DNA of 17,293 nt from Clostridiales bacterium (GTDB lineage: Bacteria; Bacillota; Clostridia; Oscillospirales; Oscillospiraceae), in contig SFGJ01000034.1 in the NCBI GenBank assembly GCA_004557655.1, forward strand, positions 1-17,293, given 5' to 3'. Of the stretch, positions 7,273 through 14,365 are shown piece by piece. Below the pieces are notes generated by a model. It was given only the letters and a program-made list of their open reading frames with translations. It ran no database searches and was not told the DNA's origin. The stretch's first letter is position 1. Every line of letters starts with the position of its first letter. A program made the position numbers and the translations under genes.

Positions 7273-8367
7273 ATGCAAACCTTGCAGGAATATAAATGCC
7301 CCTGCTGCGGCGGCGCAATAGCCTTTGACAGCACACTCCAGAAGATGAAGTGCCCTTTTTGCGACACGGAGTTTGAAATGGAGGCGCTGGAGGGCTACGA
7401 CGCCGAGCTGCAGAGCGAAAAATCCGATAATATGGAATGGGAAACCACGGCCGGTGGAGACTGGCAGGAGGGAGAAACCGACGGCCTGCGCTCGTATGTG
7501 TGCAAATCCTGCGGCGGCGAGATCGTTGGCGATGCCAACACGGCGGCTACCGCCTGCCCCTTCTGCGGCAATCCCGTGGTGATGATGGGCCAGTTCTCGG
7601 GCGCTCTCAAGCCGGATCTTGTGATCCCGTTCAAGCTGGATAAAAAGGCGGCAAAGGCGGGACTGATGAAGCATCTGACCGGGAAGCGGCTGCTGCCAAA
7701 GATTTTCAAGGATCAGAACCATATCGACGAGATCAAGGGGGTCTATGTTCCCTTCTGGCTCTTCGACACCGATGTGGACGCGCAGGTGCGTTACCGGGCC
7801 ACAAAGGTCCATACATGGAGCGACAGCGACTACGATTACACCGAAACCAGCCACTTCTTAGTGCATCGTGGCGGCAGCGTCGGCTTCGAGCATGTTCCGG
7901 TGGACGGCTCCTCTAAAATGGCGGATGACCTGATGGAATCCATTGAGCCGTACAATATTTCGGATGCGGTGCATTTCCAGACGGCTTATCTTGCCGGCTA
8001 TGTGGCGGATAAGTATGATGTGACCGCCGAGGAAAGCATTGACCGGGCAAACCAGCGGGTCAAGCGGTCTACGGAGGAGGCATTTGCCGAGACGGTAGAA
8101 GGGTATGCCACCGTTACGCCGGAAAACACCAGTGTGCAGTTCCACGGCGGAAAGGCTCGGTATGCGCTTTATCCGGTGTGGCTTTTGAACACCTCCTGGA
8201 ACGGAAACCAATACACCTTTGCCATGAACGGGCAGACCGGAAAATTCGTCGGAGATCTGCCGGTGGATAAGGCTGCGGCCAAGCGCTGGACATTCCTGCT
8301 GGCGGCGATATTCACGGCGGCTTCCTACGGCGTTGCGTGGGCGCTGCACCTGATGGGGCTGATTTAA
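7273..8367 (+). CDS. TFIIB-type double zinc-ribbon membrane protein (YdjG type)
   Basis: Encodes 364 residues. The ATG at 7273 follows AGAGAGGAGA. The first zinc ribbon is C9-x2-C12 with C27-x2-C30, the second C77-x2-C80 with C95-x2-C98, separated by an acidic linker. A domain of about 230 residues follows with the family landmarks VIPFKLDKKAAK, GVYVPFWLFD and ALYPVWLLNTSW, and the protein ends in one membrane helix (about 338-363), so it is tail-anchored with the ribbons in the cytosol. This layout matches my memory of the YdjG family. In B. subtilis, YdjG pairs with the TPM protein YdjH to form the membrane platform that recruits YdjI and PspA. Here a TPM gene follows directly, 12 bases downstream, and a YdjI-type gene lies at 1618. 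The ribbons are probably structural and protein-binding, not DNA-binding. Confidence 0.88.
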   Translation: MQTLQEYKCPCCGGAIAFDSTLQKMKCPFCDTEFEMEALEGYDAELQSEKSDNMEWETTAGGDWQEGETDGLRSYVCKSCGGEIVGDANTAATACPFCGNPVVMMGQFSGALKPDLVIPFKLDKKAAKAGLMKHLTGKRLLPKIFKDQNHIDEIKGVYVPFWLFDTDVDAQVRYRATKVHTWSDSDYDYTETSHFLVHRGGSVGFEHVPVDGSSKMADDLMESIEPYNISDAVHFQTAYLAGYVADKYDVTAEESIDRANQRVKRSTEEAFAETVEGYATVTPENTSVQFHGGKARYALYPVWLLNTSWNGNQYTFAMNGQTGKFVGDLPVDKAAAKRWTFLLAAIFTAASYGVAWALHLMGLI

Positions 8368-8379
8368 GGAGGGGACGGA

Positions 8380-9195
8380 ATGAAAAAGAAAGTACTGACA
8401 CTGTTATTCTCGCTTGTTCTGTGCCTTTGTATAGCGACGCCCGCTTTTGCGCAGACGGACGGATTTGCAAGTGAATACGAGCGCGTGCAGGACTTGGCGG
8501 GGCTGCTCTCTGACAACGAGGAAGCGTCGCTCGTGACAAAGCTTAATGAGCTCAGCGAGCGTCAGAAAATGGACATTATCGTGTTGACCACTGACGCATT
8601 GAACGGGAAAACCCCGCGGGACTATGCCGATGATACTTATGATTACGGCAACTTTGGCTACGGCGAAAGCAGGGACGGCGCGCTGCTGCTTATCAGTATC
8701 GAGGACAACGACTGGTACATATCCACCTGCGGCTACGGCATTACGGTCTTTACGGACGCGGGCATTGAGTATATCGGCAAGCAGATAAAGGGCGAGCTGT
8801 CCGACGGTGATTTTGCGGGCGCCTTTGATAAATTCGCCGATCTGTGCGATGAATTCATCACACAGGCAAGGACCGGCGAGCCTTACGATGTAAAAAACCT
8901 ACCCAAGGAGCCACTTTCCCTTATTTGGATCCCCATTGCCATCGTTGCGGGCTTTATCCTCTCCCTCATCATAGTGGGCAGGATGAAAGCAAAGCTGAAA
9001 ACGGTCCGTTTTCAGCCGGCAGCGAACAGTTATATGAAAGCCGGCAGCATGAACATCACCGAGAGCCGCGATATGTTCCTGTATAACACTGTCACACGCA
9101 CTGCGAAACCGAAAGACAACGATTCAGGCGGAGGGAGCAGCACGCACACCTCTTCTTCCGGCTCGACCCATGGTGGCGGAGGAGGCAAATTCTAA
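8380..9195 (+). CDS. TPM-domain membrane protein (YdjH type)
   Basis: Encodes 271 residues. A Sec signal peptide is visible (MKKK, hydrophobic core, cleavage expected after A22-F23-A24). A TPM domain spans about residues 33-165, with the landmarks VQDLAGLLSDNEEASL, DIIVLTTDALNG, YADDTYD...YG and GALLLISIEDNDWYISTCGYG. One membrane helix follows (about 181-203), then a cytosolic tail ending in a Ser/Gly-rich stretch with His (SSTHTSSSGSTHGGGGGKF). TPM domains (YgcG/TLP18.3 family) occur in membrane-repair and photosystem-II repair proteins, and some have phosphatase activity. The TPM domain is outside the cell and the tail inside, a layout suited to signalling across the membrane. The gene is adjacent to the YdjG-type gene, as ydjG and ydjH are in B. 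subtilis. Confidence 0.9.
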   Translation: MKKKVLTLLFSLVLCLCIATPAFAQTDGFASEYERVQDLAGLLSDNEEASLVTKLNELSERQKMDIIVLTTDALNGKTPRDYADDTYDYGNFGYGESRDGALLLISIEDNDWYISTCGYGITVFTDAGIEYIGKQIKGELSDGDFAGAFDKFADLCDEFITQARTGEPYDVKNLPKEPLSLIWIPIAIVAGFILSLIIVGRMKAKLKTVRFQPAANSYMKAGSMNITESRDMFLYNTVTRTAKPKDNDSGGGSSTHTSSSGSTHGGGGGKF

Positions 9196-9255
9196 TGCCA
9201 GCTTCGCCCGCAAGAAAAAGCAGCAATAAAAAAATATATAAAGGAGAGATGACCC

Positions 9256-9825
9256 ATGAGTATCTTTGACAAACTGAAAAGCACAGCCCAGCAGGCGGTG
9301 AGCACCACCGCACGATCCATCGGCAACAAGCGAGAGACCTTCACCTTCTCGTCACTGCCGGAAAGCCTTGCCGAAATGCAGGCGCTACCCGAGGCAAGTC
9401 TCGATACGCCGTTCAAAACGGCAGCACTTACGGTTCTTGCCCTCTGTGCATACGCGGCGGATAAGCACATCGGTACCGAGATGCTGAATTGGCTGCGGGG
9501 ACCCCGTCCGCTGAACGGACAGGAAATTTCCTTCCTTAACGACCGTTTCCGCGACGGCAAGACCTATCTGCCCTTCACTTATTTCTCCGGCTCCACACCG
9601 GAAAACAACTACACCCCTACTGAGCCGTATACAATTGTCGTTGAAAGCAATCATGTGTCCGGCGAGGAGCAGGGCTATATGAAGCTGTTTATTCCCTGTG
9701 GCGGTGCGGACGATCCCCGTCCCATCAAGATGCGCCAGCGGGGCAGCGACGGCAAGTGGTTTTTGTGGGAGCAGTATCTGCTGACCGGCGTGCGTACGCC
9801 GAAGTCAGCCGATCCGTGGGCTTAA
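9256..9825 (+). CDS. DUF6935-like cytosolic protein
   Basis: Encodes 189 residues. An AAAGGAGAG site precedes the ATG. The sequence begins MSIFDKLKSTAQQAV and holds the landmarks LPEASLDTPFKTAALTVLAL, MLNWLRGPRPL, SFLNDRFRDGK, YF.G.TPENNYTP, and ends with KWFLWEQYLLTGVRTPKSADPWA. This is the pattern I recall for a conserved clostridial family catalogued as DUF6935; the number is from memory. There is no signal peptide or membrane helix. The conserved Trp- and Pro-rich end suggests a compact single domain. Function is unknown. It lies 60 bases after the TPM gene and, by position, is a candidate soluble partner of the SPFH/YdjG/YdjH-type proteins. Confidence 0.8.
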   Translation: MSIFDKLKSTAQQAVSTTARSIGNKRETFTFSSLPESLAEMQALPEASLDTPFKTAALTVLALCAYAADKHIGTEMLNWLRGPRPLNGQEISFLNDRFRDGKTYLPFTYFSGSTPENNYTPTEPYTIVVESNHVSGEEQGYMKLFIPCGGADDPRPIKMRQRGSDGKWFLWEQYLLTGVRTPKSADPWA

Positions 9826-9929
9826 ACGGAAAGAAATTACATTCGGAAAACTCATAAAGGTGTATCTTATTACATCAAAAAATGGTTAATCAGCCGTTTC
9901 AAATATAAAATATTATGGAGGTTTTAACA

Positions 9930-10349
9930 ATGGAAACAACAACTAAAGGCACGGGATTCTTGAAAGTAACAGGCATTTTGATGATCATCGGCGGAGGAAT
10001 TTCGATTATAATGGGGATCATCGCAGCGCTCGGCGTCGCCGCCCTTGCGTATATTAGTGACGGAACCGTTTCATCGGCATTGCTTTATGCATCCGTTGTA
10101 TTGATGCTTATCAGTGCGGTTGCGGAGTTGGTTGCCGGAATTATCGGTGTAGTCAACTGCAAGAAGCCGGAAAAAGCAGGGGTTTGCATTGCGTGGGGTA
10201 TTATTGTAGCAGTGCTTAGCGTTGCAGGCACCATACTGAACTCTGTTGGCGGAGGTTCTTTCAGTGCATTTTCTCTGATACTTGGTCTTGTCCTGCCGGT
10301 TCTTTACATTATTGGTGCTGTGTTCAACAAGAAAGAACATGCCGCATAA
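9930..10349 (+). CDS. Small four-helix membrane protein
   Basis: Encodes 139 residues. The ATG at 9930 is chosen because ATGGAGG at 9915-9921 is itself the Shine-Dalgarno for it; starting at 9915 would make the ribosome-binding site coding. Four hydrophobic segments are predicted: about residues 10-38 (LKVTGILMIIGGGISIIMGI onward), 48-72, 84-104 and 112-131, with short polar loops and a basic C-terminus (NKKEHAA). Gly and Ala are abundant inside the helices. No family is assigned. It is preceded by a 104-base A/T-rich gap, the largest since 3239, which could hold a promoter, although I cannot point to clear -35 and -10 boxes. Confidence 0.8.
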   Translation: METTTKGTGFLKVTGILMIIGGGISIIMGIIAALGVAALAYISDGTVSSALLYASVVLMLISAVAELVAGIIGVVNCKKPEKAGVCIAWGIIVAVLSVAGTILNSVGGGSFSAFSLILGLVLPVLYIIGAVFNKKEHAA

Positions 10350-10429
10350 AGCATTTATACCCAGGAATCCGGTTTGTCGGATTGAGCATATTTCAAAACA
10401 AACCAAATCAGGGAAAGGAGGAAATAAAG

Positions 10430-10837
10430 ATGGATATTCGCGGAATTTGGAAAGTAAAGGAAGTCCGTGTGCCTACACCGGACGGGGAGAAGGTTTTCAC
10501 ACCCGATAACCCGCCGGAGGATGAGAGATTTGAGGGCGCCGTTGAAATGATGCAGTACCGGACGGAGTTTGCCGAGGACGGTGTGCTCAACACGCTCATG
10601 TTTGTGCCGGAGGAAATGCGCGAGGAGGCCGCCAAGCACGGGGCGGTTGTCCGCGAGGACGGTTATGCCCCCATCGAAAGCACCACATGGAAGGAAGCGG
10701 ACGGCAAATTCTATTACGACACGAAGATCGAGGGTGAGGTTTTCGGGGAGAAGGTTGACTCTTTCGCGGAGATTCCGATCACCGAGGACGGCTGTCTGCT
10801 GTATGAACACGGAATGATTATTCTGGAAAGAGTCTGA
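10430..10837 (+). CDS. Small soluble hypothetical protein
   Basis: Encodes 135 residues. The ATG at 10430 follows a strong AAAGGAGG site; the longer frame back to a TTG at 10382 has no comparable support. The start MDIRGIWKVKEV and alternating hydrophobic/polar strands (FAEDGVLNTLMFV, ESTTWKEADGKFYYDTKI, CLLYEHGMIILERV) suggest an up-and-down beta-barrel of the lipocalin/calycin type, but this is an impression from pattern only. It is highly acidic (many Glu/Asp) and has no export signal. Between it and the previous gene lies a short hairpin (AATCCG-GTTTGT-CGGATT, 10366-10383). Function unknown. Confidence 0.8.
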   Translation: MDIRGIWKVKEVRVPTPDGEKVFTPDNPPEDERFEGAVEMMQYRTEFAEDGVLNTLMFVPEEMREEAAKHGAVVREDGYAPIESTTWKEADGKFYYDTKIEGEVFGEKVDSFAEIPITEDGCLLYEHGMIILERV

Positions 10838-10868
10838 CCCGACTTTTTACAACGGTGAAGGTGATACT

Positions 10869-11210
10869 ATGAATGTTGATAATCCGTATAACCTCGATCT
10901 GAAATCGACCGAACCGCAGGCGATAAGCGAAAATCGAGCCGATGAATCGGTTCTGAAAGAGACTTTCAAGGAATATTTCGGAGGTTTGAACTATTTCTTT
11001 GCCGCAGAACAGGCTGATTTAACCTTTGAGGATGTGATTGCGCATATTGGTGTTGATCCTTCGGAGTACCGTTACGATGCTGAGCGGGAGGCGCAGATTT
11101 ATTCATGGTATGCTGCAAAAAGCAAAGCAAGAGTGCTGCATGTCTGGTTTAATGATGGCAAGCTCTACGCTTGCGGCGCATACAATCTCGGTTTTCCGAA
11201 AATGTCATAG
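10869..11210 (+). CDS. Small hypothetical protein
   Basis: Encodes 113 residues. GAAGGTGA lies seven bases before the ATG. It is an acidic, soluble protein with a helical middle (VLKETFKEYFGGLNYFFAAE, then DLTFEDVIAHIGVDPSEY) and an aromatic C-terminal part (YSWYAAKSKARVLHVWFNDG, then LYACGAYNLGFPKM). There is no signal peptide, membrane helix or recognised motif. It begins 31 bases after the previous stop and is followed by a strongly structured 86-base gap, so it may be the last gene of the string that starts upstream. No function can be proposed. Confidence 0.75.
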   Translation: MNVDNPYNLDLKSTEPQAISENRADESVLKETFKEYFGGLNYFFAAEQADLTFEDVIAHIGVDPSEYRYDAEREAQIYSWYAAKSKARVLHVWFNDGKLYACGAYNLGFPKMS

Positions 11211-11224
11211 TCTGTGTGCGGGAG

Positions 11225-11289
11225 AGGCTTGCTGCGGCAAGCTTCTTTCCGAAAGGCACCGAATGGGATTCGGTACCTTTCGGAAAGGA
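11225..11289 (+). promoter_or_regulatory. Double hairpin overlapping the ribosome-binding site of the next gene
   Basis: Two stems are stacked in the 86-base gap. The first is AGGCTTGC-TGCG-GCAAGCTT (11225-11244, one G-T pair). The second is longer: CTTTCCGAAAGG (11245-11256) and ACCGAA (11258-11263) pair with TTCGGT (11269-11274) and CCTTTCGGAAAG (11276-11287), giving 18 paired positions with one C/A mismatch and a five-base loop. The 3' arm ends in GGAAAG, which runs into the AGGAAGG Shine-Dalgarno of the gene starting at 11297, so folding could hide that site. There is no T-run, which argues against a terminator. Each arm also contains an odd palindrome CTTTC-N-GAAAG, about 31 bases centre to centre, so a DNA operator is an alternative. 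Confidence 0.6.
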
Positions 11290-11296
11290 AGGATAA

Positions 11297-12688
11297 ATGA
11301 AAAAGCTACTTTTATGTTTTATCTTGGTATTCATTTTTTTAATATCCGTTTCCGCTTGCGCTTCAAAGCATAACAATTGTAGTAATAATGATAATAATTA
11401 TTACGGAGGGGATCCTATGGATTTCAAAAGCTTTAAGCTGGTGCAAACCGATATGACGGCACAGCACCGTGTTTATGAGGGATACAAAACGGAGAACGGC
11501 GTTCATTTGGAGTATTACATCAACACGGAAATGTGGGATGATAAGACCTCCGGAAATGTGGAGTGCCGCAATGTCGTTCGCGCAATTGACGCAGATGAGA
11601 GCGTTTTTCAAAAGCTGTGCGCAGTATTCGGTAACTATAAAATAGCGGAATGGGCAGGCTTTCGCGGGCACGATTCCCAGGCCCTTGACGGTACCGGTAT
11701 GAGCTTTGAGGTCGTGTTGACGGACGGGACGGAGATAAACGCCCGAGGAACCAACAGCTTTCCGAAAAACTATTCGTCATTTGCGCAGGAGCTTTGTAAG
11801 CTCATAACGACTGAAAAAATAAGCTCGGTACGGTTTTCCGAAGGCACCTATGAGATCACACTGCCGGAAAGCTGGGTGGGTACCGTTACGGCAAGCTTTT
11901 CCGAAAACCAGGTGGCGTTTTATGTTGATAAAACCGACGGAAGTGAACTTACATTTTTTATAATCGACAACGATACATACGGTTATTCATCAGATTCCTA
12001 TAAAGGAAGAATAGAAGTCGGGCGGCTTGTTTCGGACGAGGATGTCAGATTTATTACGGCACGCGACAATTATTCAATAGCTTCATATGCGAAAAGTGTT
12101 TCCGAGGAAGCTGTTGCGATTTGGAATAATTATGAAAACGATAAGCTTGCCATAATTGAAAGTCTTCGCGGAGTAAACGGGTATGCATTTTCTCCTGAGG
12201 ACGGAACAGTCCTATATTACGCAGATGCGAGGGAAATGGCAGATGAAGCGAGAAGCCTTTGGCTGAGCTTGAATTTTGCAGGTGAGTATCCGGGCGGCGC
12301 GAAGCCTGTACGGCTCAAGCGGAAGAATTATGTGCCTATGTTTCCTCCGTATGATTATATAAACACGATCGAAGGTGTACGCAAAAAATTCTTAAAGGTT
12401 TTTTCGGAGGAATTTACCGATAAAACGCTTAATCGTGCGGTTGCCGATAAAGAACTGATGGAATATAAGGGCGATGTCTATGTAGCTTGTAAGAAGCGCA
12501 AGGGCGAAGCCTTTTACAACAGCTGTGTGGACTGCGTTCGGGACGAAGGCGACGGAAAATTTACGGTTGTGATCGCTGTGAAAATGCCGCCAAGCGGCAG
12601 CAAGCTCTATGTTGACCTACCGACAGAGAAAAACGCTGCGGGAGAGTTTGTGTTTTCAGACTATCCCTATTGGGAAAAAAGTGAATGA
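11297..12688 (+). CDS. Lipoprotein with IseA-like C-terminal domain
   Basis: Encodes 463 residues. The signal peptide ends in a lipobox (V18-S19-A20-C21), so the protein is expected to be lipid-anchored outside the cell. An Asn-rich linker (about 22-38) is followed by three regions: an N-terminal soluble domain (about 41-175), a beta-rich domain beginning YEITLPESWVGTV (about 185-275), and a C-terminal domain of about 100 residues (from YINTIEGVRKKFLKVFSEEF through KELMEYKGDVYVACKKRKGE). The last resembles my memory of the IseA family, extracellular inhibitors of cell-wall DL-endopeptidases in Firmicutes; this needs a profile search. Met41 has its own strong Shine-Dalgarno, so a shorter cytosolic product or a past gene fusion is possible. 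The open frame also continues for 45 codons after the TGA stop. Confidence 0.82.
   Translation: MKKLLLCFILVFIFLISVSACASKHNNCSNNDNNYYGGDPMDFKSFKLVQTDMTAQHRVYEGYKTENGVHLEYYINTEMWDDKTSGNVECRNVVRAIDADESVFQKLCAVFGNYKIAEWAGFRGHDSQALDGTGMSFEVVLTDGTEINARGTNSFPKNYSSFAQELCKLITTEKISSVRFSEGTYEITLPESWVGTVTASFSENQVAFYVDKTDGSELTFFIIDNDTYGYSSDSYKGRIEVGRLVSDEDVRFITARDNYSIASYAKSVSEEAVAIWNNYENDKLAIIESLRGVNGYAFSPEDGTVLYYADAREMADEARSLWLSLNFAGEYPGGAKPVRLKRKNYVPMFPPYDYINTIEGVRKKFLKVFSEEFTDKTLNRAVADKELMEYKGDVYVACKKRKGEAFYNSCVDCVRDEGDGKFTVVIAVKMPPSGSKLYVDLPTEKNAAGEFVFSDYPYWEKSE
11405..11419 (+). promoter_or_regulatory. Internal Shine-Dalgarno and ATG within the lipoprotein gene
   Basis: GGAGGGG (11405-11411) lies five bases before an in-frame ATG (11417) that corresponds to Met41 of the lipoprotein. 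This is at least as strong as the site used for the 11297 start, which is partly locked in a hairpin. Initiation here would yield a 423-residue protein lacking the export signal. Confidence 0.55.
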
Positions 12689-12826
12689 TCTTTCCTTTTT
12701 GAACTGGAACATACTGAGATCTTTTCTCGGCAGATGGAAAAATTGCCGAATCATCTGATTGGAAACGGCCTTTTTGATATGGATTTGTCAGATTCCAAGG
12801 GGCTGTTGGAATTCGGAGAAAAATAA
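12689..12826 (+). other. Possible 3' coding remnant after the lipoprotein stop
   Basis: Directly after the TGA at 12686-12688 the same frame stays open for 45 codons to a TAA at 12824-12826. The translation looks protein-like, with an amphipathic stretch containing FELEHTEIF and LPNHLIGNGLFDMD. An ATG at 12734 is present but has no Shine-Dalgarno. It may be the original end of the upstream gene cut off by a nonsense mutation, a relic of another gene, or chance; an open run of 45 codons is not rare by itself. Confidence 0.3.
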
Positions 12827-12846
12827 AAAAATTCACAGGAGGAGTT

Positions 12847-13719
12847 ATGAAAAGATTTGTTTTTGCAATTATGCTGGTGTTAGCAATTGTGGGATCTGCC
12901 ACCGTAACGGTTAGTGCAGCGGGTCCGAGACCGACACAGCCCGTGATCGTAGCGGAAATGCCGGATTGTTATATGCCTATTGGCAGTGACGGTATTACCT
13001 TGTTCACTAATGCCAGTGTGCCCGACGGCGGTACGATGAAATATCAGTGGTATGTCACGGATATAGAAAACATGGCGATGATTCGTGCCATTGACTACGC
13101 AGAGGGAGACAGCTATCAGGTGCCGGAGGAATTGGGAGTGAAATGGTACTGCTATGCTGCCTGGAATGTGGTCGGAGGTTTAGAGAGTGAGCCGACATAC
13201 AGCCGCCTGATTCGTGTGGAATTTTATGAAAACAGTTCCCCACACACCCACAGCTTCGGCGAGTGGATGGTGACCACAAATCCAACCTGTACAGAGGCGG
13301 GTATTAAGACACGGGAATGTGATTGCGGTGTTACCGAACGGGCTGAAGTTCCTGCTGCCGGGCATAATTGGGATGCGGGAACAATAACCCGGGAACCTTC
13401 TCCCAAAGCCGATGGCGAAAAGACCTATAGCTGCCTTGTCTGTAAGGCAACGAAGACAGAGCCGGTAAAATACAGCGGAAGTCTTGAAGGTGACAATGAT
13501 GAAAAAAGCAGCGTTGACCCGGATAAAGACAAGAGTACCGATTCTAAAGAAAAACATGAAAAAGATACAGAACAAACTTCTCCTGTGAAGAACGAGAGAG
13601 TCTCTTTCCCGTGGTGGATCGTTGCCGTTATCGCTGCAGTGGTGATTGGTGCGGGTGTTTTGGCAGTAGTTTTAATTCGGAAAAAAGCTCTGATTCGAAA
13701 AGGCAGTGATGAACAATGA
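12847..13719 (+). CDS. Secreted, membrane-anchored protein with Ig-like and His/Cys module
   Basis: Encodes 290 residues. ACAGGAGGAG precedes the ATG. A signal peptide (cleavage expected after V22-S23-A24) is followed by an Ig-like domain (about 30-125) with the signature MKYQWYVTD and later VKWYCYAAW. Next comes a module of the clostridial surface type beginning HTHSFGEWMVTTNPTC, with TRECDCG and SCLVCKATK, so His and Cys pairs are placed to bind metal. A charged Lys/Asp/Ser linker (about 205-250) and one membrane helix (about 256-277) ending in RKKALIRK complete it. The topology is domains outside with a short basic tail inside. The stop overlaps the start of the pseudo-receiver gene by four bases (ATGA), indicating translational coupling. 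It shares both modules with the protein encoded from 15017. The ligand is unknown. Confidence 0.85.
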   Translation: MKRFVFAIMLVLAIVGSATVTVSAAGPRPTQPVIVAEMPDCYMPIGSDGITLFTNASVPDGGTMKYQWYVTDIENMAMIRAIDYAEGDSYQVPEELGVKWYCYAAWNVVGGLESEPTYSRLIRVEFYENSSPHTHSFGEWMVTTNPTCTEAGIKTRECDCGVTERAEVPAAGHNWDAGTITREPSPKADGEKTYSCLVCKATKTEPVKYSGSLEGDNDEKSSVDPDKDKSTDSKEKHEKDTEQTSPVKNERVSFPWWIVAVIAAVVIGAGVLAVVLIRKKALIRKGSDEQ

Positions 13720-14099
13720 GAAAAATCGTTCTGGACATTCAGAGCAGTATCCATGCGCATAACATGGAACGAATGCTGATGCAGGAACTGGACGATTGCC
13801 AGATCGTAATCTCCGAGTCTCCGGATTCCACGCCTGAGTGGTGCAAAATGCATCAGCCCGATGTGCTTTTAATGGAGGTCAAGGCGTTTTCGCCCTGGAT
13901 GTTCTCCGAGCGTATGGCGATCCGTGATAAGGTTAAACGCAGCACGGAAAACCGTCGAATCGTTCTTTTTGTGGATGACGAAAGCAACAAAAATCTTACC
14001 GAGGAAGTACAGCAGGCAAAGCGCGAGGGTCTTATCGACGCTTTCTTGTTCGACTCGGTTTCCGAGAACTACTTTGCTTCGGTGATCGACAGCGTGTAA
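13716..14099 (+). CDS. Pseudo-receiver (response-regulator-like) single-domain protein
   Basis: Encodes 127 residues. The size, the strand-helix alternation (MRKIVLDIQ, HQPDVLLMEV, RRIVLFVDDE, IDAFLFDSV) and the end match a two-component receiver fold. The phospho-acceptor position after PDVLLM is Glu54 instead of Asp, only one acidic residue (Asp7) follows the first strand, and the conserved Thr/Ser and Lys of the switch are missing (V86 and the FLFDS segment). Phosphorylation by a histidine kinase is therefore unlikely, and the fold may be locked on or serve as a binding module. The motif F-S-P-W-M-F-S-E-R after strand 3 is shared with the paralogue at 14366. No output domain is attached. 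The four-base overlap with the upstream Ig-like membrane-protein gene points to paired production. Confidence 0.8.
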   Translation: MRKIVLDIQSSIHAHNMERMLMQELDDCQIVISESPDSTPEWCKMHQPDVLLMEVKAFSPWMFSERMAIRDKVKRSTENRRIVLFVDDESNKNLTEEVQQAKREGLIDAFLFDSVSENYFASVIDSV

Positions 14100-14252
14100 A
14101 GACGATAGCCTATAAAATGATCCGCACTTCGCGTCTCTTTTGCCAAGCTAAGGATAGATTTAGTTCAAAACTCATATAGTCGGGCGGCTTTGCTGTTGTC
14201 CGAAGTGAAAATAGCCATGTGTTCGCGATTTGTTTACAATTAAAGCGGCTTT

Positions 14253-14272
14253 TGTCCTCACTTTTGAGGACA
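14253..14272. promoter_or_regulatory. Palindromic putative operator upstream of the second pseudo-receiver gene
   Basis: TGTCCTCA (14253-14260) and TGAGGACA (14265-14272) form a perfect inverted repeat with a four-base spacer. It touches the -35 region of the promoter at 14271-14299, the right place for a dimeric DNA-binding regulator. As RNA it would lie upstream of the transcript, so DNA binding is the likelier role. Confidence 0.55.
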
Positions 14273-14299
14273 GACAGAACCTTTTTATCTTGCTATAAT
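14271..14299 (+). promoter_or_regulatory. Extended -10 sigma-A-type promoter
   Basis: TATAAT at 14294-14299 is a perfect -10 box and is preceded by TG at -15/-14 (TGCTATAAT), an extended -10. Seventeen bases upstream lies CAGACA (14271-14276), a weak -35 matching TTGACA at four of six positions. The expected start is near 14306, giving a leader of about 60 bases before the gene at 14366. The 14100-14250 stretch upstream shows no gene. Confidence 0.65.
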
Positions 14300-14365
14300 G
14301 ATAGTGAAAAAATAGATGAAGCAGATTCATCGGATATATCTTGAAGGAAAAGGAGGAATGGTTCG

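Noticed and set aside
9915..9929. Upstream ATG for the four-helix membrane protein
   Set aside because: The sequence ATGGAGG is the Shine-Dalgarno of the ATG at 9930; using it as start would leave no ribosome site.
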